From Candidatus Pantoea bituminis (lineage in GTDB: Bacteria > Pseudomonadota > Gammaproteobacteria > Enterobacterales > Enterobacteriaceae), in the NCBI RefSeq assembly GCF_018842675.1, contig NZ_JAGTWO010000004.1:434001-498000 (forward strand): a stretch of 64,000 nt of DNA, in the 5' to 3' direction. Shown piece after piece: positions 40,154-49,942 of this stretch (the stretch's first letter is position 1; each line of letters starts with the position of its first letter). Under the pieces are notes generated by a model. The model searched no databases. It worked only from the letters and a program-made list of their open reading frames with translations, and was not told the DNA's origin. The position numbers were made by a program, and so were the translations under genes.

Positions 40154-40891
40154 ATGTTACTAATACTGCGTACGATTATCGTGGTGATTTATTCAATCCT
40201 GGTGTGCGTGTTTGGCTGTATCTGGTGTCTGTTTTCACCGCGCAATCCACGCCATGTCGCCACTTTTGGTCATCTGTTCGGAAAATTGTCGACAGTGTTT
40301 GGCGTTAAGGTAGAGTTAAGAAGGCCACCGGGCGCGGATAAGTACGGTAATGCGATTTACATCGCGAACCACCAGAACAACTACGACATGATCACTGCCG
40401 CTAAAATCGTGCAGCCTACCACGGTGACGGTCGGTAAAAAGACGCTGTTGTGGGTGCCATTTTTTGGTCTGCTCTATTGGTTGGCCGGTAACTTGCTGAT
40501 CGACCGTGATAATCGCTCTAAAGCGCATGGCACCATCGGTGAGTTAGTGGATCAGTTCAACAAAAAGCGTATCTCGTTCTGGATGTTCCCGGAAGGAACC
40601 CGCAGCCGTGGACGCGGCCTGCTGCCGTTTAAAACGGGCGCATTTCATGCCGCCGTTGCAGCGGGTGTGCCAATCATCCCGATTGTGGTGTCTAACACGC
40701 ATGGAAAGATTAACCTAAACCGCCTGAAAAACGGTTTAGTGATCGTTGAAATGCTGGAGCCGGTGGATATAAAGCAGTTTGAGGCCACATCGGTACGTAA
40801 ACTGGCTACGCATTGTCGTGAATTGATGGCGGCGAAGCTGGAAGAGCTTAACGCCGAAGTCGAAGAACGCGAAAAAAACGGTAAAATCTGA
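40154..40891 (+). CDS. plsC: 1-Acyl-sn-glycerol-3-phosphate acyltransferase
   Basis: Makes phosphatidic acid from lysophosphatidate on the inner membrane. It has 245 residues, exactly the E. coli length. N-terminal membrane segment at about residues 5-27, catalytic NHQNNYD (His73, Asp78) and substrate-binding FPEGTRS (145-151). Forty-six bases after parC, and likely co-transcribed with ftsP downstream. Confidence 0.97.
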   Translation: MLLILRTIIVVIYSILVCVFGCIWCLFSPRNPRHVATFGHLFGKLSTVFGVKVELRRPPGADKYGNAIYIANHQNNYDMITAAKIVQPTTVTVGKKTLLWVPFFGLLYWLAGNLLIDRDNRSKAHGTIGELVDQFNKKRISFWMFPEGTRSRGRGLLPFKTGAFHAAVAAGVPIIPIVVSNTHGKINLNRLKNGLVIVEMLEPVDIKQFEATSVRKLATHCRELMAAKLEELNAEVEEREKNGKI

Positions 40892-41033
40892 CCGGCGAGT
40901 TCATCGCCGACTATCCTGCAGGGATGCCTACGGCAGCGGACTCTTTTGTCGCTGCCGTAAACGCAGCACAGCAAATACAGCAATAAAAACAGGGTTGGCG
41001 TTTGAACGCCACGCGTAAAAGGTCAGAAGTTTT

Positions 41034-42464
41034 ATGTCTTTCAGCAGACGTCAGTTCATCCAGCTTTCTGCTGGAGTGGCGCTTAGCGCCAGTGCCATAC
41101 CTCATGCGGCTCGTGCCGCCTCAAATCCCAGTGGCGAAACGCCGCTTCCGATTCCGCCGTTGATTGAATCACGTCGCGGCCAACCGCTGTTTCTGACTTT
41201 ACAGCGCAGCCATTGGTCATTTAGCGGCGACAATAATAAAGTCCCGGTGTGGGGCCTGAACGGCATGTATCTTGGGCCGACAGTGCGCGTCTACAGCGGT
41301 GATGATGTCAAACTCATCTACAGCAACCGTCTTAATGAACCGGTTTCAATGACCGTTAGCGGCTTGCTCTTGCCGGGGGCGCTGATGGGCGGCGCACCGC
41401 GCATGATGTCGGCGGGTGCTGACTGGGCACCGGTATTGCCGATTCGTCAGGGCGCATCAACGTGCTGGTATCACGCCAATACGCCAAACCGTATGGCACC
41501 GCACATCTATAACGGCCTGGCGGGAATGTGGTTGATTGAAGATGACGTCAGCAAGCAGTTACCGTTACCAAACCATTATGGCGTCGACGATTTCCCTATC
41601 ATCATTCAAGACAAGCGGCTCGATAACTTTGCTACGCCGGTGTATGACCCGCCGCAAGATGGCGGTTTTCTTGGCGATACGCTGTTGGTTAATGGTGTGC
41701 GCAATCCGTTTGTTGAAGTGTCACGCGGCTGGGTGCGTTTACGCTTGCTGAACGCCTCGAATGCCCGTCGCTATGAAATGAGCCTGAGCGACAATCGTCC
41801 CTTTACCGTGATCGCTAGCGATCAAGGTTTTTTGCCCGCGCCGGTTGCCGTGCAGCGGCTAACCCTGGCACCAGGCGAACGCCGAGAAGTGCTTGTGGAT
41901 ATGTCGCAGGGCGATGAAGTCTCCATTACCGCCGGTACAGCAGCAAGCATTATGGATCGTCTGCGCGGCTTCTTTGAGCCTTCATCCATTTTGACCTCAA
42001 CGCTGATTTTGACGCTGCGTCCAACCGGCTTACTGCCGCTGGTGACAGACACGTTACCGATGCGGTTACTGCCGGATCAGATCCTTGATGGCGTTGCATC
42101 ACGTACGCGTGAATTCCGCCTCGGCGACAGCATGCCGGGTATTAATGGCGCTATGTGGGATATGAATCGCATTGACACCACGACACAGCAAGGCACGTTT
42201 GAGCGCTGGATCGTGCGAGCCGATCGTCCACAGGCACTGCATATTCAGGGTGTGATGTTCCTGATTAAAAGTGTGAACGGTGCGCAACCGATGGGCGAGG
42301 ATCGCGGCTGGAAAGATACGGTTTGGGTGGATGGTGATGTGGAGTTGTTAGTGAGTTTCCCGCAAAGTTCGTCCGATCATTTCCCTTTTGTTTACTACAG
42401 CCAAACGCTGGAGTTAGCCGACCGCGGTACAGCGGGGCAGTTGGTGGTGAACCCAACGAATTGA
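41034..42464 (+). CDS. ftsP: Cell-division protein FtsP (SufI)
   Basis: A periplasmic protein of multicopper-oxidase fold that stabilises the divisome under stress. It has 476 residues. The Tat signal SRRQFIQLSAGVALSASA (twin arginine at residues 5-6) ends near HAARA. Three cupredoxin domains are inferred from length and spacing. The copper-ligand HxH patterns of true oxidases are not seen, as in E. coli SufI. RBS spacing supports ATG 41034. Downstream lies a structured repeat region. Confidence 0.94.
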   Translation: MSFSRRQFIQLSAGVALSASAIPHAARAASNPSGETPLPIPPLIESRRGQPLFLTLQRSHWSFSGDNNKVPVWGLNGMYLGPTVRVYSGDDVKLIYSNRLNEPVSMTVSGLLLPGALMGGAPRMMSAGADWAPVLPIRQGASTCWYHANTPNRMAPHIYNGLAGMWLIEDDVSKQLPLPNHYGVDDFPIIIQDKRLDNFATPVYDPPQDGGFLGDTLLVNGVRNPFVEVSRGWVRLRLLNASNARRYEMSLSDNRPFTVIASDQGFLPAPVAVQRLTLAPGERREVLVDMSQGDEVSITAGTAASIMDRLRGFFEPSSILTSTLILTLRPTGLLPLVTDTLPMRLLPDQILDGVASRTREFRLGDSMPGINGAMWDMNRIDTTTQQGTFERWIVRADRPQALHIQGVMFLIKSVNGAQPMGEDRGWKDTVWVDGDVELLVSFPQSSSDHFPFVYYSQTLELADRGTAGQLVVNPTN

Positions 42465-42490
42465 TGGTGAAGGTACGCGCTGAGTACTGA

Positions 42491-42630
42491 GCGCGCTGTC
42501 CCCCATCCCGGCCTTCCCCGCGAAGCGGAGGAAGGAGACGCTGCCACATGCAGGTAAATAGCTGACATAGGGCAGCATCTTCCTCCCCATGTATGGGGGA
42601 GGACCGAGGTGGGGGACAAACGACCTCGCA
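42491..42630. repeat. Structured intergenic repeat, copy 1
   Basis: About 140 bp, nearly identical to copy 2. Outer inverted ends tgtcccccatcccggcc and gaccgaggtgggggaca enclose hairpin 1 (ccttcccc-gcgaagc-gg(a)ggaagg), a middle pairing gctgcc/ggcagc, and hairpin 2 (cctcccc-atgtat-gggggagg). The fold would be cloverleaf-like. It does not encode a protein and shows no transposase, so it is probably a MITE-like or REP-like element. A 27-bp fragment of its right end (gaggtgggggacaaacgac) recurs at 42641-42661. Confidence 0.8.
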
Positions 42631-42668
42631 CTTCAGAGGACTGAGGTGGGGGACAAACGACGTCATCT

Positions 42669-42810
42669 GCGCGCTGTCCCCCATCCCGGCCTTCCCCCGC
42701 GAAGCGGGGAAGGAGACGCTGCCACATGCAGGTAAATAACTGACATAGGGCAGCATCTTCCTCCCCCATGTATGGGGGAGGATTGAGGTGGGGGCAAACA
42801 ACCTCGCACT
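42669..42810. repeat. Structured intergenic repeat, copy 2
   Basis: Same element and orientation as copy 1, about 178 bp downstream. The two differ mainly in C- and G-tract lengths and a few bases. Hairpin 2 here is perfect (cctccccc-atgtat-gggggagg). Together the copies and the extra right-end fragment fill the 348 bp between ftsP and dkgA. Confidence 0.8.
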
Positions 42811-42813
42811 CAA

Positions 42814-43641
42814 TCAGCCGTTAAAGGTCTCAGGATTCGGCCCCAAACGGTTGCCGCTGTCCAGTTTGGCAATCTCACTCACTTCATGTTTATCCAGACG
42901 GAAATCAAACACCTTAAAGTTTTCCTCAATGCGTTCTGGTGTGACGGATTTCGGAATCACCACCAAACCGCTGTCGAGATGCCAGCGAATCACAATCTGG
43001 GCGGCTGTTTTACCGTACTTTTTCGCCAGCTCTTTAATGATCGCCTGATCAAATACGCCTTCACCGCCCTGCGCCAGCGGACTCCAGGATTCAGTCTGAA
43101 TCTGATGCATTGCATTCCAGGCATGCAGCGTGCGCTGTTGCAGCATAGGATGCAGCTCAATCTGATTCACCACTGGCGTCACACCGGTTTCATCCAATAG
43201 ACGTTTTAAATGTGCTTCATGGAAATTACAGACACCGATGCTTTTGGCCAGGCCTTGTTGCTGTAGTTCGATCATCTTTTTCCAGGCATCAACATAATGA
43301 TCTTTTTCTGGGCACGGCCAGTGCATCAAATAGAGATCAACCTTGTCTAGTTTGAGTTTTTCCAGACTGGTTTCCAGGGCTTGTTGCACGTTCTGTTGAT
43401 CGTCATTCCACAGTTTGGTCGTAACAAAAATATCTTCGCGCGCCACGTCAGTTTCCTGCAAGGCCTGCCCGATCGCTTCCTCATTTTTGTAGGCCGCAGC
43501 GGTATCGATGGAACGATAGCCGACATCCAGCGCTTTCAGCACCGCTTTGCGCGCATCTTCAATGCTCGCCTGCCACACGCCAAGTCCCAGTTGCGGCATC
43601 ATGTTGCCATCGTGCAGTTTGATAATGGGTTGGTCTGCCAT
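42814..43641 (-). CDS. dkgA: 2,5-Diketo-D-gluconate reductase A / aldehyde reductase
   Basis: NADPH-dependent aldo-keto reductase, 275 residues as in E. coli. Catalytic tetrad positions are visible: SIDTAAAYKNE (Asp, Tyr), VTTKLWN (Lys) and LYLMHWP (His). The C-terminal cofactor segment VIPKSVTPERI and the GNRLGPNPETF tail fit the family. It reduces 2,5-diketogluconate, methylglyoxal and furfural-type aldehydes. Divergent from the AraC-type gene yqhC, but the yqhD gene that precedes dkgA in E. coli is absent. Confidence 0.96.
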   Translation of the reverse strand: MADQPIIKLHDGNMMPQLGLGVWQASIEDARKAVLKALDVGYRSIDTAAAYKNEEAIGQALQETDVAREDIFVTTKLWNDDQQNVQQALETSLEKLKLDKVDLYLMHWPCPEKDHYVDAWKKMIELQQQGLAKSIGVCNFHEAHLKRLLDETGVTPVVNQIELHPMLQQRTLHAWNAMHQIQTESWSPLAQGGEGVFDQAIIKELAKKYGKTAAQIVIRWHLDSGLVVIPKSVTPERIEENFKVFDFRLDKHEVSEIAKLDSGNRLGPNPETFNG

Positions 43642-43845
43642 ACTTGCTCCTTTATGTTGCAGTTAACCTGTGACTTTCAATGTGTTTAAGTCTAGCCAAC
43701 AATTTTGAGGCTGCTTTTCAGCATGGTAGGCAAACGGCGCTTTTGCACTGCCTGATCCTGTTAGCTTCTTGCCCGATTCTCCATTTTGCTGGCGATTCAG
43801 GCACGCGCACGGCAGACTGATCGTTTTATATATCCAGGAGTGTTT

Positions 43846-44754
43846 ATGGCGCACGACGCTCTTTGTCATCGCCTGGCGCAGCAGGTGGTGGCGTTAATGA
43901 CCCACGACCACGCCCGCTTGTGTCCGGTTGAAAATGTCTCGCTGATCTATGCCAATCAATATCGTCCGCGTACGCCGATGATGTATCAGCCAGGTATCGT
44001 CATTCTGTTTCAGGGCAGCAAAACCGGCTATCTGGGCAGCACGGTCTTCCAATATGACGCGACAAAATATTTGATGCTGACCGTGCCGTTACCGGTGGAG
44101 TGTGAAACCTGGGCTTCACCTGAGCAGCCTATCGCGGGCCTGTGTCTGAACGTGGATACCGCCAGCCTGCAGGATCTGCTGATTGAGATTGGTGATGACG
44201 AAGCCTTTCAGCCACAACCACAAACGTCGGGTATTCATTCAGCCTGGCTGACAGAGCCGATGCTGTGCGCCGCAGAACGTCTGTTGGATGTCATGCTCCA
44301 GCCGCGTGACGCCCGCGTGCTTGGGCCGCAAATCGTGCGTGAGATTATCTATTACGTGCTGACGGGGCCGATCGGCGGTGCGCTGCTGTCACTGGTGAGC
44401 CGCCAAACGCAGTTCAGCCAGATAGCCCGTGCGCTGCGCCGCATTGAAAATCATTTTGCTGATAATCTCAGCGTGGATACGCTCGCGGCGGAAGTTAACA
44501 TGAGCGTGTCAGCGTTTCATCACAACTTTAAAGCCGTGACGCAAACCTCACCGCTGCAATACCTCAAGCGCTATCGACTGCATCAGGCGCGATTATTAAT
44601 GTTGCATGAAGGGATGAAAGCGAGCGTGGCGGCGGTACGAGTTGGCTACGAAAGCCCATCGCAATTTTCGCGGGAGTTTAAACGCTATTTTGGCGTGACG
44701 CCGGGAGAAGAGGTGAATCGCGTGCGTCAGACGGTGGCAGAGCCATCTGCCTGA
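43846..44754 (+). CDS. yqhC: AraC-family regulator YqhC
   Basis: 302 residues from ATG 43846 ([18 protein letters not shown]), seven bases after CAGGAG. A longer frame to 43786 has no family match. An AraC_N domain is followed by a C-terminal double helix-turn-helix: [41 protein letters not shown] and [21 protein letters not shown]. In E. coli YqhC activates the yqhD-dkgA aldehyde-detoxifying operon. Divergence from dkgA here suggests the same target. Confidence 0.9.
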   Translation: MAHDALCHRLAQQVVALMTHDHARLCPVENVSLIYANQYRPRTPMMYQPGIVILFQGSKTGYLGSTVFQYDATKYLMLTVPLPVECETWASPEQPIAGLCLNVDTASLQDLLIEIGDDEAFQPQPQTSGIHSAWLTEPMLCAAERLLDVMLQPRDARVLGPQIVREIIYYVLTGPIGGALLSLVSRQTQFSQIARALRRIENHFADNLSVDTLAAEVNMSVSAFHHNFKAVTQTSPLQYLKRYRLHQARLLMLHEGMKASVAAVRVGYESPSQFSREFKRYFGVTPGEEVNRVRQTVAEPSA

Positions 44755-44768
44755 CGCACGCGGTCTGG

Positions 44769-45431
44769 TCAGGCTTTGCTTTGCCGACGCTTTTTCCAAA
44801 TAATCGCGATGCTGCCAGCCAATCCAAGAAACAGCAACACCATCGGCAGCACCATTAAAATCGCCATCACCTGATCTTCATGGCGTTTGATGAAAGGCAC
44901 CTGACTGATGCCATAACCAAACGCCACCACAATGCCCACCCACAGCGCGCCGCTCAGCCAGTTAAACAGCTGGAAACGGCCATTCTGCAAGCCTGAAATG
45001 CCCGCCATGGTGGGTAAAATGGTACGCACAAAGGCGAGAAAGCGGCCTACCAGCAGCGCCATCAAACCGTGACGATTAAACATATTCCAGGCGCGCTGGT
45101 GATACTGTGCCGGTAAATGCATCAGCCAGCCTTTCACTATTTTGGTATTGCCTAGCCAGCGCCCCTGCAAATAACTGAGCCAACAGCCGAGGCTGGCGGC
45201 GGTGGTCAAAATCACCATGGTGGGAATAAAATCCATCACGCCTTTAGCGACCATCGCACCCGCCAGCAGCAGCAAGCTGTCACCGGGAAGAAACGAAGCG
45301 GGTAACAGACCATTTTCTAAAAACAGCGTCAAAAACATCACGCCGTAAACTACCCACACCACGTCTGGATTAGCCAGCGCCGCAAAGTCCTGATGCCAGA
45401 GCGCGTGGACAATCTCGTGTAATACACCCAT
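44769..45431 (-). CDS. yghB: DedA-family membrane protein YghB
   Basis: 220 residues from ATG 45431 ([22 protein letters not shown]), which aligns with the E. coli start. An upstream ATG at 45443 is possible. DedA core motifs [23 protein letters not shown] and [18 protein letters not shown], with five or so hydrophobic helices. DedA proteins are polyprenyl-phosphate or lipid flippases needed for envelope integrity. Convergent with yqhC, 14 bp apart. Confidence 0.93.
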   Translation of the reverse strand: MGVLHEIVHALWHQDFAALANPDVVWVVYGVMFLTLFLENGLLPASFLPGDSLLLLAGAMVAKGVMDFIPTMVILTTAASLGCWLSYLQGRWLGNTKIVKGWLMHLPAQYHQRAWNMFNRHGLMALLVGRFLAFVRTILPTMAGISGLQNGRFQLFNWLSGALWVGIVVAFGYGISQVPFIKRHEDQVMAILMVLPMVLLFLGLAGSIAIIWKKRRQSKA

Positions 45432-45648
45432 TAGCTTTCCCATCAAGTCACAAGGATTCTATACCCGTCATATTTTAAGCGGCGGCGCGTTGACCATGCT
45501 GACTCGCAGCTGAGTCAATTCCTGTGGCTAACAACCTTGCCGCTCTACTGCGCTCAAACTATTCAGGATATATTTTAACAGTTAGCCAGCAGCGACCTGT
45601 TGATCTCTGCGGGTTGCCGTCGCACGGTTTACGTTTTGTTGATATTCG

Positions 45649-46838
45649 TTAGCGCGCCAGACGCGCAAAGCCCGCCGCAAGGTCGGCAAGCAAATCATCG
45701 ACATGTTCTAAACCAATATGCAGACGCACCAGCGTGCCGTCGAAATCAACGCCACCCGCCGGGCGAATAGCGGCCAGCTCTTCTGGCTGGTTCGCCAGAA
45801 TCAGCGATTCATAGCCGCCCCACGAGTACGCCATGCTGAAGTGATGAAAATGATCGAGATAGTGCGCCAGCTGCTCGTGGCTTAATTTTTCTTTCAACAC
45901 GAACGAAAACAGCCCGCTGCTGCCGGTGAAGTCACGTTGCCAAAATTCATGGCCTTTACACTGTGGCAACGCCGGATGATTAACGCGTGCCACTTCAGGG
46001 CGCGCCGCCAACCATTCAGCAACCTGCATGCCGCTCTCTTCATGCTGACGCAGACGAGTGCCCAGCGTGCGTAAACCCCGGCTCGCCATATAAGCGGTGT
46101 CGGCATCGACCATCTGGCCCATCAAATAGGAATTTTCACGCAGTTGATCCCAGCAGCGCGCGTTAGCCACTGCGGTGCCGATCATCGCGTCGCTGTGACC
46201 AATTAAATACTTGGTGCCTGCCTGAATAGAAATATCTACGCCATGCGCCAGTGCGTTAAACAAGATGCCTGCGGCCCAGGTGTTATCAATCATGATAATC
46301 GCGTCGGGGGCTTTAGCGCGTACTGCCGCCACGATGGCAGGTACATCCTGCACTTCTAAAGTGATTGAGGCGGGAGATTCAAGAAACACCACGCGGGTAT
46401 TCGGCTGCACTAACGCGCCGATTTCGCTGCCAATGCAGTGATCAAAATAGGTGGTGGAAACCTGAAGTTTGCTTAGAATTTTGTCGCAGAAGTCTTGGGT
46501 CGGCTCATACACCGCGCCGCTCATCAAAATATGATCGCCAGCTTCAACAAACGCCAAAATCGCGTTCGACACGGCTGCTGCACCACAAGGATAAAGCACG
46601 CAGCCTGCGCCGCCTTCCAGTTCTGTCATCGCGTCTTGCAGCGCGAAATGCGTCAGCGTGCCGCGACGGCCATAAAAAAGTTCGCCTTTGGCGCGCCCTG
46701 CGGTGGCCTGTTTTTTTCCGCTACGGTGTCAAAAACTAATGAAGAAGCACGTTGAATGACGCTGTTTACCGAGCCTTGGGTATAACGCTTGCTGCGTCCT
46801 GCGCTAACGAGCGTGGTATCAATCTTTTTGGTGGTCAT
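45649..46838 (-). CDS. metC: Cystathionine beta-lyase (frameshifted in this sequence)
   Basis: PLP enzyme converting cystathionine to homocysteine in methionine synthesis. Start ATG 46838 ([33 protein letters not shown]). The T-tract 46711-46717 (seven bases on the plus strand) lacks one base. Restoring it gives [26 protein letters not shown] and joins the frame beginning [12 protein letters not shown], total 396 residues. PLP lysine is in [13 protein letters not shown] and the cofactor Asp in MIDNTWAAG. In E. coli metC abuts exbB. Here a TRAP operon lies between them. Confidence 0.93.
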
Positions 46839-46906
46839 TTTTCTCTACCTTGCCGCTTCCAACAAAGGCTTCACGTTAACATGAAACCGGTGGCAGGGTT
46901 GACTCT

Positions 46907-46921
46907 GAATAATGATTATCA
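46907..46921. promoter_or_regulatory. Fur-like box upstream of metC
   Basis: gaataatgattatca matches TGATAAT-N-ATTATCA at 12 of 14 positions, 68 bp upstream of metC. In E. coli a Fur-controlled promoter lies in the metC-exbB gap. This may be the left half of that ancestral spacer, now separated from exbB by the TRAP genes. Confidence 0.5.
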
Positions 46922-46935
46922 GAGCACGGCGCAGT

Positions 46936-46967
46936 AAAAAACGGGCCTGTTCAGCCCGTTTTTTTCC
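46936..46967. terminator. Terminator of the TRAP operon
   Basis: An 11-bp stem aaaaaacgggc/gcccgtttttt with loop ctgttca (46936-46946, 46954-46964) just beyond the dctM stop. A-tract and T-tract on both sides make it bidirectional. It insulates metC from the TRAP genes. Confidence 0.9.
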
Positions 46968-46969
46968 TG

Positions 46970-48256
46970 CTACATCACACCCATTATTCGGGGTAACCAG
47001 AGCGAAATGGCCGGAATATAGGTTATCAGCATCAAGACAATAAACAGCATGCCGTAGAACGGCAGCATCGCCCCGACAACTTGCTCAATCTTCTGTTTAC
47101 TCACCGCGCTGGCAACGAATAAAACCGTCCCTACCGGCGGCGTAATTAAACCAATGCCAAGGTTGGTTAGCATGATCATACCAAAATGCACCGGATCGAT
47201 GCCTAACGCGGTTGCCACTGGCAGCAGCACCGGTGTCAGAATAAGAATCAGCGGTGCCATATCCATCAGTGTGCCAACCACTAACAGCAGCACGTTGATG
47301 CACATCAAAATCACGTACTTATTACTGGAAAAACTGGTAAAGGCTTCGGTGATGAGGGTTGGCAACTGCATAAAGGTCATTATCGCACCAAACCCAGCGG
47401 CAAACGCGATCAGCACCATTACAATGGTCACGGTTTTGATGGTGCGAAACAGCAGAATATGCAGCTGATTCCATTTAAAATCGCGATAGATGAACATGGT
47501 GACGAAGAACGCCCAGACACAAGCAATGGCTGCTGATTCAGAGGCGGTGAATATGCCAGAGAGAATCCCGCCCATAATGATGATGACGGTAAACAAGCCC
47601 CAAAATGCATCGAAGAAAATCTTCAGCGCCTGACGAAACGGAATTCGCTCACCTTTTGGATAACCACGTTTCCGCGCAAAGCCGAGGCACATCACCATCA
47701 AACAGCCGCCCAGCATCAATCCTGGTAAAATACCCGCCACAAACAGAGATGAAATAGTGACCATGCCGCCCGTCGCCAGCGAATAAATCACCGAGTTGTG
47801 GCTCGGCGGTGTTAACACCGCCTGCACCGAACCGCTGGCGGTCACGGCGGCGGCGAAATCACGCGGATAGCCTTTCTCTTCCATCTGCGGAATCATCACT
47901 GAACCAATCGAGGCGGTATCCGCCACCGAGGAACCTGAGATTGCACCAAAGAAAGTTGAGGCGACAATATTCACCAGCGACAAGCCGCCGCGAATGAAGC
48001 CGACGAAGATATAGGCAAAATTCACCAGCCGTCGCGCAATGCCGCCTTCAGCCATGATCGCGCCGGCCAGAATGAAGAACGGAATAGTCAGCAGGGAAAA
48101 CTTGTTGATGCCGTTGGTAATTTGAATCACCACCGCTTCTAGCGGCAGATCAATCCACCAGGCGCCAATAAAGGCGCTCAGGCCGACAGCAAACGCCACC
48201 GGAAAACCCAGCATCAGCAGCACCAGCAAACTGCCAATCAAAATCAGTGCGTCCAT
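46970..48256 (-). CDS. TRAP transporter large permease (DctM)
   Basis: 428 residues, about 12 hydrophobic segments, DctM/IT superfamily. Family stretches include PFFILAGAIMAEGGIARRLVNFA, STFFGAISGSSVADTASIGSVMIPQM and NLGIGLITPPVGTVLFV. It carries out sodium-driven uptake of an organic acid delivered by DctP. Follows dctQ by 13 bp. The substrate cannot be told from this subunit. Confidence 0.95.
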   Translation of the reverse strand: MDALILIGSLLVLLMLGFPVAFAVGLSAFIGAWWIDLPLEAVVIQITNGINKFSLLTIPFFILAGAIMAEGGIARRLVNFAYIFVGFIRGGLSLVNIVASTFFGAISGSSVADTASIGSVMIPQMEEKGYPRDFAAAVTASGSVQAVLTPPSHNSVIYSLATGGMVTISSLFVAGILPGLMLGGCLMVMCLGFARKRGYPKGERIPFRQALKIFFDAFWGLFTVIIIMGGILSGIFTASESAAIACVWAFFVTMFIYRDFKWNQLHILLFRTIKTVTIVMVLIAFAAGFGAIMTFMQLPTLITEAFTSFSSNKYVILMCINVLLLVVGTLMDMAPLILILTPVLLPVATALGIDPVHFGMIMLTNLGIGLITPPVGTVLFVASAVSKQKIEQVVGAMLPFYGMLFIVLMLITYIPAISLWLPRIMGVM

Positions 48257-48269
48257 TTTTCTGCTCCTG

Positions 48270-48776
48270 TTAGTGGGTGCCGCCCAAAGTAACTATGGGT
48301 CGCTGACTTTGGTCGCCATTCAGCAACCGCTCAACAACAAACAGCAGGGTAAAGATGGCGCCAATCGGTATCGGTAAATACATCTCGCCGTAGGTCACCA
48401 GCGGCAGCGAGGCGAGCGGCTGAATCCACATCGCTTCACACAGGTTGTAGCTGGCCTGGAAGATCACCAGACAGGTGATAATCATCAACAGATCACAGAC
48501 GCGCAGCATCAGGCGTTGCGTATTTGGTGACAGGCGATCGGTGACCATCGACACGCAAATATGTGTACCCGCTCGCAGTCCAACCGGCGCGCCGATAAAG
48601 GTAAAAATGATCATACAGATGATGGCCACCGGTTCCGGCCAGGCTAGAGCGCCGTTCATCACGTAGCGGGCGAAAATCCCGATCGGAATCACCGTCACCA
48701 TAATCAATAGCGCGACCGCGGCGATCAGCATGCACAGCAGATAAACCCCATCCATCAGACGAGAATATGCAGTCAT
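48270..48776 (-). CDS. TRAP transporter small permease (DctQ)
   Basis: 168 residues from ATG 48776 (MTAYSRLMDGVYLLCML). The open frame runs 11 codons further upstream. Four transmembrane helices, with ARYVMNGALAWPEPVAIICMIIFTFIGAPVGLRAG as the DctQ signature. Between dctP (49 bp upstream) and dctM. Confidence 0.92.
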   Translation of the reverse strand: MTAYSRLMDGVYLLCMLIAAVALLIMVTVIPIGIFARYVMNGALAWPEPVAIICMIIFTFIGAPVGLRAGTHICVSMVTDRLSPNTQRLMLRVCDLLMIITCLVIFQASYNLCEAMWIQPLASLPLVTYGEMYLPIPIGAIFTLLFVVERLLNGDQSQRPIVTLGGTH

Positions 48777-48825
48777 AATTGATACCTGATTGAGCACGCC
48801 ACATGGCAATGTGGCGCGGGAAGGG

Positions 48826-49803
48826 TTATTTCACGTCGGCGATCTGCGTCATCAGACTCTGGTATTTGCCGCCAAACTGATCGCGTACCGGTTGAGTCGC
48901 TTTAACAAAATAGTCCCGATTGGTTTGCTGGAAGGTCACACCGCCCGCTTTCATCTTGGCGATCGACTGGTCGGTGTAGGTGGCCCAAAGTTGGCGCTCT
49001 TCATCCTGCGCCTCTTTACCGAGCTTCTTCAGCAGCACCTGATCTTCAGGCTTCATGCGATCCCAGGCGCGTTTTGAAAACAGGATCATCTCGGGTTGAA
49101 TAAAGTGTCCACTCAGCGTGTAGTACTTAGCGACCGGCATGTAGTTGTGGGCGACAAACGTCGGTGGGTTGTTCTCCGTGCCATCAACCACACCGGTTTG
49201 CATCGCACTAAAGACTTCACTCACGCCCATTGCCACCGGATTTGCGCCCATCGCTTTCAACGTTGCGAGCGAAATCGCACTATTTTGCACACGGATCTTC
49301 ATGCCTTTTAGGTCTTCTGGTTTCGCCAGCGGCTTTTTAGTGATCATGTTACGCTCACCGGCATCGGTCCAGCCGAGAAACACCATGCGGGTATTGGGAT
49401 CCTGATCGAACTTCTCGACGATCTCTTTGCCCACATCGCCATCCAGTACTTTGTGCATATGATCGACATCGCGGAAAATATAGGGCAGCGTTAACACGCT
49501 GGTTTCTGGTGCGATGGTGGTCACGGGTGCCAGCGACACGCGGATCATATCGATCGCACCCAGTTGAACCTGCTGCAGCGCTTGATCTTCATCGCCGAGA
49601 ACGCCGCCCGCATAGATTTTCATCTCCAGCCGGCCGTTGGTTGCTGTTTTGAGCTTCTCGCCCATGCTTTGCAGCGCCACTACCGTTGGATAACCGGCGG
49701 GTTGAACTTCCGCCACCTTCAATACCTGTGCAGAAGCCGCAGCGCTGAATAATATCGCTGCGGCAGAAAGGGGCACAGCAAGGCGTGTTTTCATCGTTGT
49801 CAT
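48826..49803 (-). CDS. TRAP transporter substrate-binding protein (DctP)
   Basis: 325 residues with a Sec signal peptide (cleavage near ASA-QVL, residue 25). The conserved carboxylate-binding arginine lies in GMKIRVQNS, and MGVSEVFSAMQTGVVDGTENN is the usual family hinge. DctP proteins bind organic or sugar acids. With the KdgR-like operator upstream, a uronate-type ligand is a reasonable guess, but it is only a guess. GGAG precedes ATG 49803. First gene of dctPQM. Confidence 0.93.
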   Translation of the reverse strand: MTTMKTRLAVPLSAAAILFSAAASAQVLKVAEVQPAGYPTVVALQSMGEKLKTATNGRLEMKIYAGGVLGDEDQALQQVQLGAIDMIRVSLAPVTTIAPETSVLTLPYIFRDVDHMHKVLDGDVGKEIVEKFDQDPNTRMVFLGWTDAGERNMITKKPLAKPEDLKGMKIRVQNSAISLATLKAMGANPVAMGVSEVFSAMQTGVVDGTENNPPTFVAHNYMPVAKYYTLSGHFIQPEMILFSKRAWDRMKPEDQVLLKKLGKEAQDEERQLWATYTDQSIAKMKAGGVTFQQTNRDYFVKATQPVRDQFGGKYQSLMTQIADVK

Positions 49804-49942
49804 TCTTTTTCTCCAGCATGGGAAGGGCAGTAAAGGAACGGCGCATAGGTATTAGCCAGCAGGGTGGCCGCTTGGCATCAGCATTCATGAAAATGTGGTA
49901 CGGCGAAACAAAGCAATAACGATTGGATGAATAAGATCACAT

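Noticed and set aside
42491..42810. CRISPR-like array or coding frames over the 42.5 kb repeat
   Set aside because: There are only two long units with internal hairpins and no regular spacers, and no cas genes. The minus-strand frames at 42265-42813 are translations of the repeat itself and overlap ftsP.
44748..44774. Weak gcctga/tcaggc hairpin between yqhC and yghB as a terminator
   Set aside because: The stem is short, the loop long, and there is no real T-tract on either strand.
46839..46935. MetJ operator upstream of metC
   Set aside because: I looked for tandem AGACGTCT-like boxes and saw none of convincing quality. Only the Fur-like palindrome stands out.
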